Shown here: one piece after another, positions 1-4,741 of the stretch
How the letters are laid out: each line of letters opens with the position of its first letter
How positions within the stretch are numbered: position 1 is the first letter of the stretch
Origin: an uncultured Eudoraea sp.
GTDB taxonomy: Bacteria; Bacteroidota; Bacteroidia; Flavobacteriales; Flavobacteriaceae
DNA length: 6,797 nt
Direction of reading: 5' to 3'
NCBI GenBank assembly: GCA_905479615.1
Contig: CAJQNH010000191.1
Coordinates: forward strand, 1-6,797
The notes under the pieces: model-generated
Told to the model about the DNA's origin: nothing
The model's input: the letters and a program-made list of their open reading frames with translations, nothing else
Database searches by the model: none
Made by a program: the position numbers and the translations under genes

Positions 1-227
1 CGGGTTTATTAATTCTTGTGGCTAAAATTATAAGAGCTCCTTACTTTTTCCTGGCTGTTGGAAGTCAGGCAAATGTAGGTGGAGCGGCATCTGCACCTAT
101 CGTGGCAGCAGAGTTTCATCCGTCGCTTACTTCTGTAGGTATTCTACTAGCTGTCCTGGGTTATGTGATAGGAACAGCGGGTGCTTATATATGTGCCCTA
201 CTTATGGAAATTGCTTCAAAAGTTTAA
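1..227 (+). CDS. DUF819-family integral membrane protein, C-terminal part (5' end outside window)
   Basis: This is the last 74 codons of a gene that starts before the window; the open frame runs in from base 3 and ends at TAA 225-227. The visible part is strongly hydrophobic. It holds the motif GSQANVGGAASAP, which matches the small-residue motif (typically SNANVGGPATA) of the DUF819 family (YjcL-like), followed by one long membrane segment, TSVGILLAVLGYVIGTAGAY, and a short tail. The family consists of multi-pass inner-membrane proteins that resemble transporters; the substrate is not known to me and cannot be inferred here. The GTG at 18 could look like a start, but the frame is open upstream and family members are several hundred residues long, so it is almost certainly internal. 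A lipoprotein gene follows 45 bp downstream on the same strand and may be co-transcribed. Confidence 0.72.
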   Translation, partial: GLLILVAKIIRAPYFFLAVGSQANVGGAASAPIVAAEFHPSLTSVGILLAVLGYVIGTAGAYICALLMEIASKV

Positions 228-246
228 ATTTCCAATAAACTTTAAT

Positions 247-254
247 GATATTTG
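247..254 (+). promoter_or_regulatory. Possible -7 element (GATATTTG) upstream of the lipoprotein gene
   Basis: GATATTTG matches the Bacteroidota -7 consensus TAnnTTTG at every fixed position except the first. It ends 18 bases before the ATG at 273, within the 45-bp gap after the membrane-protein gene. No clear TTG -33 element lies 17-23 bases upstream, so this is weak; the lipoprotein may instead be read through from the gene before it. Confidence 0.25.
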
Positions 255-272
255 CGGCAGAATTAAAATAAT

Positions 273-980
273 ATGAAGAACGTAATAATTACTATACTAA
301 GCTGTGCCATATTAGCGTCTTGCGGATATAAGGATACGGAAAATACCATGACAGTTACCGGTAAAGTAAAAGGATTAAAAAAAGGCACACTTTATCTTCA
401 GCATATAACGGATACTTCTCTTGTTGTAATAGATTCCCTTAAGGTTGAAGGTGATGGGAACTTCCTGTTTAAAACTGAGCTGGAAAGTCCGGAGATCTTT
501 TATTTATACCTCGATAAAAAGGACAATAATGATATAAATGACAGGATTACATTTTTTGGTGAACCCGGTACAATTACTATTACGACTAATTGGAATACAT
601 TCGATACCAAGGCTAAAATTGAAGGTTCTGAAAGCCATGAGAAACTTGAAGAATACAGGAAAGTCATGTCCCGTTTTAACACAACAAATCTGGAAATTAT
701 GAGGGCCGTCTATGACCCTGAGACTCCTAAAGATTCGCTAACTCAGGATTCCATTCAAAAAGCGAGTAACAGCAACTTGCGCAGGGGTTATCTCTTTGCT
801 CTAAATTTTGCTCTTAATAACAAAGAATCTCATATTGCGCCATATATAGCCTTAAAAGAAGTTCCAGACGCAAACAAAATTTACCTTGATTCTATTAATA
901 ATTCACTAAGTCCGGAAGTAGCCAATGGTAAATACGGCAGGGCTCTTCAAGAATATCTGGAACAGGAAAAAAATAAATAA
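273..980 (+). CDS. DUF4369-domain lipoprotein without a thioredoxin domain
   Basis: A 235-aa predicted lipoprotein. The N-terminus is a short hydrophobic signal ending in the lipobox LASC (residues 14-17), so Cys17 should be lipidated. Residues about 25-118 look like a DUF4369 domain: a beta-rich stretch beginning with TVTGKVKGLKKGTLYL and including VIDSLKVEGDGNF. Residues about 120-232 are largely helical and charged. In many Bacteroidota proteins DUF4369 is followed by such a helical linker and then an AhpC/TSA or TlpA-like thioredoxin domain with a CxxC motif. Here the protein stops at LQEYLEQEKNK, about where that domain would begin, and there is no CxxC. It probably sits in the periplasm or on the outer membrane; no enzymatic role can be assigned. 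ATG 273 is the only start that keeps the signal peptide intact. The gene converges with the 89-aa gene, 16 bp away. Confidence 0.85.
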   Translation: MKNVIITILSCAILASCGYKDTENTMTVTGKVKGLKKGTLYLQHITDTSLVVIDSLKVEGDGNFLFKTELESPEIFYLYLDKKDNNDINDRITFFGEPGTITITTNWNTFDTKAKIEGSESHEKLEEYRKVMSRFNTTNLEIMRAVYDPETPKDSLTQDSIQKASNSNLRRGYLFALNFALNNKESHIAPYIALKEVPDANKIYLDSINNSLSPEVANGKYGRALQEYLEQEKNK

Positions 981-996
981 TTTAAGAGGTGAAAAC

Positions 997-1266
997 TTAC
1001 GGTAGTTTATTAAGTTTGTCTACTAATCCTCGGGCTTTTTCTTCAAGTTCTTTGCGGACGTTCTTAAGGTGTTCCTTTTTATTGTCTAACCCTTTTATGT
1101 TTACTTTTGAAATTAAATCATCAAAAGTAGCTATCGCGCCATCAATAATCTCTGACCCTTCTTTCGAACCTGGTTTGTCATTGGCAGCTTCTACAATATA
1201 AACGGCCTCAATTATATCTCCTAATACGTAATTTATATCTTTTTTTAATTCTCTAATATTTGCCAT
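997..1266 (-). CDS. Small uncharacterised helical protein (89 aa), last gene of the idi cluster
   Basis: An 89-aa soluble protein of unknown function; I do not recognise a named family. It begins MANIRELKKDINYVLGD and has no signal peptide, membrane segment or Cys residues. Three likely helices are visible: residues about 3-29, about 37-55 (acidic, GSEIIDGAIATFDDLI) and about 60-87 (charged, heptad-like, KKEHLKNVRKELEEKARGLV), which suggests a small helical bundle or coiled coil. The coding probability is good: codon use and composition resemble the neighbours, the start is a clean ATG, and it follows manA by 32 bp on the same strand. A plus-strand open frame over the same bases (989-1201) gives a Ser/Phe-rich translation with no protein-like features and is taken as a shadow. 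The position suggests co-expression with manA but does not reveal a function. Confidence 0.8.
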   Translation of the reverse strand: MANIRELKKDINYVLGDIIEAVYIVEAANDKPGSKEGSEIIDGAIATFDDLISKVNIKGLDNKKEHLKNVRKELEEKARGLVDKLNKLP

Positions 1267-1298
1267 TGCTCAATAATTTTGTGTAAAAGTAAGCTTTT

Positions 1299-2267
1299 TC
1301 AAATAGTAATTTCCAGAAGTTTAGCGCGTACAGCCCTCAACAGAATATAGCTAGTGATAGCCGGCACTAAAACTGTCTCGCCTTTTTTAATTGAGATTGA
1401 TCCAAAACCGTTCTCTATCGTAACTTCTCCATCAATACACATGTATATGGTAAAGGAATCCTGATCAGAAACATCTAATTGGATATTTTTATTTAAACTG
1501 ATGAAGTTAGTTTTAAAATAAGGGCAATTAACCATTGGGTTAGAAACGTTTTCTTCCTGCCCATAGCCAACTTTAAAGTCGTCTTGCTTGACGTAACTAA
1601 TTGCGTCAATCGACAATTCTGTATGTAATTCCCTTAGATTTCCCTGAGCATCTTTACGGTTATAGTCATACACCCTATAAGTTTGGTCAGAAGTTTGTTG
1701 TATTTCTGCTATTAATACCCCTGCCCCTATTGCGTGTATTTTACCCGCACTTATAAAATAAGCATCACCTTCTTTTACATTTTCATAATTTAATAAGTCT
1801 GTTAAAGTGTCATTCTTCAGGCTTTCAACATAAGTTTCCTTAGTAATATCTTCTTTAAATCCAATTATTAGCTCGGCATCTTTATCGGCATCCATTATAT
1901 ACCACATTTCGGTTTTGCCAAAAGAATTATGACGCTTTCTTGCAAGTTCATCATTAGGATGTAACTGAATGGAAAGATCTTTTTGAGCATCAATGAATTT
2001 AATCAGGATTGGGAACTCTTTTCCAAAACGTTCCAAAACACTTTTTCCAAGTATCTCTTCAGGAAATCGATTAATTAAATCCGTCAGTGTAGTTCCTTTA
2101 AAAGATCCATTGGCAACAATTGAAACATCTCCGGCTACTCCCGATAATTCCCAGCTTTCTCCAATAAGATCACTTTCCAATTCTTTACCTAATAATGTGC
2201 CTAGTTTTGTACCTCCCCAAAGACGTTCTTTAAGTATAGAATAAAATTTTAAAGGATATAAATTCAT
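1299..2267 (-). CDS. manA: Mannose-6-phosphate isomerase, class I (short bacterial type)
   Basis: A 322-aa cytosolic zinc enzyme that interconverts mannose 6-phosphate and fructose 6-phosphate, feeding GDP-mannose for surface polysaccharides or allowing mannose use. The length is close to the short Bacillus-type ManA (about 315 aa). The cupin metal site is complete: Gln101 and His103 in QLHPND, Glu120 in GKTEMWYI, and His178 in KIHAIGAG. The downstream segment EIQQTSDQTYRVYDYNR contains the conserved arginine (Arg198) expected in the active site. The N-terminal RLWGG (residues 15-19) is also typical. The C-terminal part (about 250-322) is the second beta-barrel half. The ATG overlaps the peroxiredoxin stop by 4 bp (ATGA at 2264-2267), which argues for translational coupling and fixes the start. 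Nothing appears truncated or mutated. Confidence 0.95.
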   Translation of the reverse strand: MNLYPLKFYSILKERLWGGTKLGTLLGKELESDLIGESWELSGVAGDVSIVANGSFKGTTLTDLINRFPEEILGKSVLERFGKEFPILIKFIDAQKDLSIQLHPNDELARKRHNSFGKTEMWYIMDADKDAELIIGFKEDITKETYVESLKNDTLTDLLNYENVKEGDAYFISAGKIHAIGAGVLIAEIQQTSDQTYRVYDYNRKDAQGNLRELHTELSIDAISYVKQDDFKVGYGQEENVSNPMVNCPYFKTNFISLNKNIQLDVSDQDSFTIYMCIDGEVTIENGFGSISIKKGETVLVPAITSYILLRAVRAKLLEITI

Positions 2268-2731
2268 TTCGATTTCGATTTCAATTTCTTAAGTACATCT
2301 AACGCCTTTTTCATGTGTTGTGAAGCATTAACACTATTAAAGACCATCAGTATCACTCCTTCCTTGCTTACCACATAAGTTTCTCTACCCGGCAGTAAAT
2401 TGAACAACTTACCCTCAACTTTAAACAAACCGCGTACTTTCTTATGTTTATCGGCCAGAAGTTTGAATGGTAAGCGATATTTTGAAGCAAATCTACGATG
2501 TGTATTCTCAGAATCGGAACTGATGCCAATGACTAGCGCTCCAAGTTCGGTGAACTCCTCATAACCGTCTCTGAAAGAACATACTTCTAATGTGCAACCG
2601 GGAGTATAATCTTTTGGATAAAAGAAAATTACAAAGGGTTTTTTGCCTACTATATCGTTGCTATTAAATAACTTGCCATCCTGATCAGGTATCGCAAATT
2701 GCGGTATGAGTTGCCCAACTTTCAGACCCAT
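2264..2731 (-). CDS. Thiol peroxidase of the PrxQ/Bcp peroxiredoxin family
   Basis: A 155-aa cytosolic peroxiredoxin that would reduce hydrogen peroxide and organic hydroperoxides using thioredoxin-type electron donors. The catalytic motif PKDYTPGC gives Pro39, Thr43 and peroxidatic Cys46. A second cysteine five residues on (Cys51, in TLEVCSFRD) is the resolving cysteine characteristic of 2-Cys Bcp/PrxQ enzymes. Arg116 in GRETYV is the conserved active-site arginine. Length is normal for the family and there is no signal peptide. The Lys/Ser-rich tail (KKLKSKSK) is not a recognised motif. The gene starts 3 bp after the pterin-synthase stop and overlaps manA by 4 bp, so it lies in the middle of a compact operon. 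The DNA encoding the tail (2264-2285) is a short run of near-repeated AAATCG units on the minus strand. Confidence 0.93.
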   Translation of the reverse strand: MGLKVGQLIPQFAIPDQDGKLFNSNDIVGKKPFVIFFYPKDYTPGCTLEVCSFRDGYEEFTELGALVIGISSDSENTHRRFASKYRLPFKLLADKHKKVRGLFKVEGKLFNLLPGRETYVVSKEGVILMVFNSVNASQHMKKALDVLKKLKSKSK

Positions 2732-2734
2732 AAC

Positions 2735-3142
2735 TTAGCCATTGTAGGTAACAAAATTACGAGGTGTTTCAAAAAGGATAACTTCCAGTTCTTTGTCTGA
2801 ATCTATATGAGGTCGTAATTTATTGTAGATAACAATAACTATATTCTCTGCAGTTGGATTTAATGTTCTAAACTCCGGAACTTCAACATTTAAATTCTTA
2901 TGGTCCAAAGCATCTTCTATCTCAGACCTGATTAAATCTTTCAGAATTTTCATATCTATGACAAAACCAGTTTCCGGATCAATTTCCCCAGTCACCCCAA
3001 CTACTAATTCATAGTTATGTCCATGATAATTGGGATTATTACATTTGCCAAAAACTGCATTATTCTTATTGTCATCCCAATCTTTACGGTATAAACGGTG
3101 CGCAGCATTAAAATGTGCCTTACGGCTAACTTTTACTTTCAT
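2735..3142 (-). CDS. 6-pyruvoyl-tetrahydropterin synthase / QueD family protein (eukaryotic-like PTPS motif)
   Basis: A 135-aa zinc enzyme of the PTPS/QueD family, acting on 7,8-dihydroneopterin triphosphate. The zinc ligands are His15 (HFNAAHRL), His40 and His42 (YHGHNYEL). Catalytic Cys34 lies in FGKCNNPNYHGH, the Asp80-His81 pair in LDHKNLN, and the pterin-binding Glu126 in LFETPRN. The Cys-to-His spacing is C-x5-HGH, as I recall it for mammalian-type PTPS (FGKCNNPNGHGHNY), whereas QueD has C-x3-HGH. GEIDPETG and LDHKNLN also resemble the animal enzyme closely. A tetrahydrobiopterin-type or other pterin-cofactor role is therefore more likely than queuosine synthesis, although enzymes of this family can be promiscuous and automatic annotation may name it QueD. 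No other pterin or queuosine gene is in the window. It overlaps the idi stop by 4 bp (ATGA at 3139-3142), which fixes the start. Confidence 0.9.
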   Translation of the reverse strand: MKVKVSRKAHFNAAHRLYRKDWDDNKNNAVFGKCNNPNYHGHNYELVVGVTGEIDPETGFVIDMKILKDLIRSEIEDALDHKNLNVEVPEFRTLNPTAENIVIVIYNKLRPHIDSDKELEVILFETPRNFVTYNG

Positions 3143-3681
3143 ATTATCTGATGGTTTTGAACAAGATGATCATAAAACTTTTCAAATATTATTTTGAACC
3201 ACACAGTATATGCTTCCGGGTTGTCTGAAATATCCTTTTTAATTTTTGTGGGACTCATCCATTTCCAATCTGCCACTTCATCCTTATTTATAACCGGTGG
3301 GTCTTCATAATATCCAATCATTACATGGTCTAGCTCGTGTTCCGTTAAACCATTGTCAAAAGGTGCTTTGTAAATAAACCAGAAAAGTTCCTTCAAATCT
3401 GTTTTAAAACCCATTTCTTCCTGTAGTCTCCGTTTACCTGCTTCTAAACTGGTCTCGCCCTGACGTTGATGACTGCAACAAGTATTTGTCCACAATGAGG
3501 GAGAATGATATTTATGTTGAGCCCTTTGTTGCAACATAGTCTCGCCATTTTTGTTCATAATAAAAACCGAAAAAGCTCTATGCAGTACAGCCTTTTCATG
3601 GGCCTCCATTTTTGGCATTAAACCAATCTGTTCATCTAATTGATTAACGAGAATAACATTTTCCTCTTTTTTATTTCCCAT
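3139..3681 (-). CDS. idi: Isopentenyl-diphosphate delta-isomerase, type 1 (Nudix fold)
   Basis: A 180-aa cytosolic enzyme that interconverts isopentenyl and dimethylallyl diphosphate, needed to balance precursors for quinones, carotenoids and polyprenyl carriers. Catalytic Cys69 and metal ligand His71 lie in TNTCCSHQ, in line with E. coli Cys67 and His69. His28 and His34 in AHEKAVLHRAFS match the other metal-binding histidines, and Glu114/Glu116 in LTEHELDH match the catalytic/metal glutamates. The Nudix helix is residues about 75-91 (GETSLEAGKRRLQEEMG), and Tyr104 and Trp161 fall at the expected positions. Length is typical. The ATG at 3679-3681 is supported by the N-terminal EENVILVNQLDE, which aligns with the start of E. 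coli IDI. It is the first gene of a five-gene minus-strand cluster, with a -7 promoter element only 4 bases before its ATG. Confidence 0.95.
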   Translation of the reverse strand: MGNKKEENVILVNQLDEQIGLMPKMEAHEKAVLHRAFSVFIMNKNGETMLQQRAQHKYHSPSLWTNTCCSHQRQGETSLEAGKRRLQEEMGFKTDLKELFWFIYKAPFDNGLTEHELDHVMIGYYEDPPVINKDEVADWKWMSPTKIKKDISDNPEAYTVWFKIIFEKFYDHLVQNHQII

Positions 3682-3685
3682 CTTG

Positions 3686-3693
3686 CAAAAGTA
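3686..3693 (-). promoter_or_regulatory. Flavobacterial -7 promoter element (TACTTTTG) for the idi operon
   Basis: Read on the minus strand, TACTTTTG is a perfect match to the Bacteroidota consensus TAnnTTTG. It ends only 4 bases (CAAG) before the idi ATG, so transcription should begin at or almost at the start codon, giving a leaderless or nearly leaderless mRNA. A -33 TTG is not well placed: one lies 11 bases upstream (3705-3707), too close, and a TTTG lies 33 bases upstream (3727-3730), too far. The call rests on the -7 match and its position at the head of the gene cluster. Confidence 0.5.
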
Positions 3694-3727
3694 GCACCTT
3701 TATACAATATTCTGGGATAAGAGTATC

Positions 3728-3757
3728 AAAAAAGTTGATTAAGTGAGGTAACTTAAT
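3728..3757 (-). terminator. Probable intrinsic terminator between the T9SS pair and the idi operon
   Basis: On the minus strand, starting 11 bases after the PorP-like stop codon, a perfect 7-bp inverted repeat (ATTAAGT, 6-base loop TACCTC, ACTTAAT; 3738-3757) is followed four bases later by six T residues (3728-3733). The stem is AT-rich with only one G-C pair, so it is weak by E. coli standards. Its place between a gene end and the next promoter fits a terminator for the adhesin/PorP transcript. Confidence 0.5.
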
Positions 3758-3768
3758 ATGAAATAATT

Positions 3769-4737
3769 CTAGAAGAAGCGCGGAGACTTTAAGTTTCCTT
3801 TTACTTTGATAAATTCATATCTCAAAATTATTTCAAAGGACCCATTATTAAAAGTGGCTTGTCCTAATTCTGTAATTTCCTTATCATACGCCATACCAAT
3901 TAGAAGTGAAGGAGATAACTGAAAACCCACCAAGGCACTAAATGCGGCATCCCATCTGTAAGCCAGGCCCATGATTAATTTATCGTTGTACATAAAATTA
4001 GCTGACAAATCCAATCCCAAGGGCGAGCCTTGTGTGGCTTTAAGCAGAAGGGCTGGTTTAAATTTCCAAAATGCATTCATATCAAAAACATAACCTGTAA
4101 TAAGATAGAAATTCATTTGTTCCTTTGCCGTAGAAAGTGAGGATTCATCAAAATGAGAAGTTTCTAAAATTCTGGGAACAGATAACCCGGCATAAAACCT
4201 TTCTGTATGATAATAGACTCCACCTCCTATATTGGGTGAAAACCTATTGGTAATATCCTCCTGTAATGTTGGGTCCGGTCCACCAGGGTTTGTTACATCC
4301 TGGTTTAACTCGGAAAATCTGATATCTAACAAACTTGCGCTTGCTTTTAATCCAAAACTTAAACGAGATTCCTTAGCCAGTTGTATGGTGTACGAAAAGT
4401 CGAGATCAAAAAACGTTTCTGATGTAGGTCCTATTTGGTCGTTTACAATCGATACTCCAAGACCAACACCCCTATAACCTAAAGGTGTATGCACATTGAA
4501 AGTTTGTGTCTTTGGTGCTCCATCCAGGCCTACCCATTGAGACCGATATAATCCTGCTATACTCATATGACCCCTGGAACCGGCGTATGCCGGATTTACA
4601 CTGACTGTATTATACATATACTGAGTATACTGTGCATCCTGCTGAGCATGAAGAATTCCTGATAATAGAACAACCAGAAGACAACACATAGTAGTGAGGC
4701 TTCTCTGCAAGTATATTGACAGTTTAAATTTTAGCAT
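3769..4737 (-). CDS. PorP/SprF-family type IX secretion system outer-membrane protein
   Basis: A 322-aa outer-membrane beta-barrel protein of the PorP/SprF family. Members work with the T9SS, often as dedicated partners for the export or surface attachment of substrates with a type B C-terminal domain. Residues 1-31 form a signal peptide (basic n-region, hydrophobic CCLLVVLLSGIL, cleavage near HA/QQ). The mature start QQDAQYTQYMYN, then NPAYAGSRG and LYRSQWVGLDGAP, are hallmark sequences of the family; the rest alternates as barrel strands and ends with KSPRFF, a family-like terminus. The frame is open back to an ATG at 4798-4800, but that start would overlap the upstream gene by 59 bp and bury the signal peptide. 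I chose the ATG at 4735-4737, which leaves a 4-bp gap after the upstream stop. The adjacent gene encodes a type B substrate, the presumed partner. Confidence 0.9.
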   Translation of the reverse strand: MLKFKLSIYLQRSLTTMCCLLVVLLSGILHAQQDAQYTQYMYNTVSVNPAYAGSRGHMSIAGLYRSQWVGLDGAPKTQTFNVHTPLGYRGVGLGVSIVNDQIGPTSETFFDLDFSYTIQLAKESRLSFGLKASASLLDIRFSELNQDVTNPGGPDPTLQEDITNRFSPNIGGGVYYHTERFYAGLSVPRILETSHFDESSLSTAKEQMNFYLITGYVFDMNAFWKFKPALLLKATQGSPLGLDLSANFMYNDKLIMGLAYRWDAAFSALVGFQLSPSLLIGMAYDKEITELGQATFNNGSFEIILRYEFIKVKGNLKSPRFF

Positions 4738-4741
4738 TGGT

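Noticed and set aside
993..1008. Small inverted repeat AAACT-N6-AGTTT at the convergent gene ends as a bidirectional terminator
   Set aside because: The stem is only 5 bp, it overlaps the 89-aa gene's stop codon, and there is no adjacent T-run in either direction.
989..1201. Plus-strand open frame of 70 codons starting just after the lipoprotein
   Set aside because: It lies antisense to the 89-aa gene, gives a Ser/Phe-rich low-complexity translation with no domain features, and the minus-strand frame is far more protein-like.
1284..1291. TACTTTTA on the minus strand as a separate promoter for the 89-aa gene
   Set aside because: It misses the final G of TAnnTTTG and no -33 element was found; in AT-rich DNA a match of this quality is expected by chance.
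3769..4737. Possible lipobox at the two cysteines (MCC) in the PorP-like signal sequence
   Set aside because: The cysteines lie at the start of the hydrophobic core, not after it; the cleavage site near HA/QQ is that of an ordinary signal peptidase I substrate.
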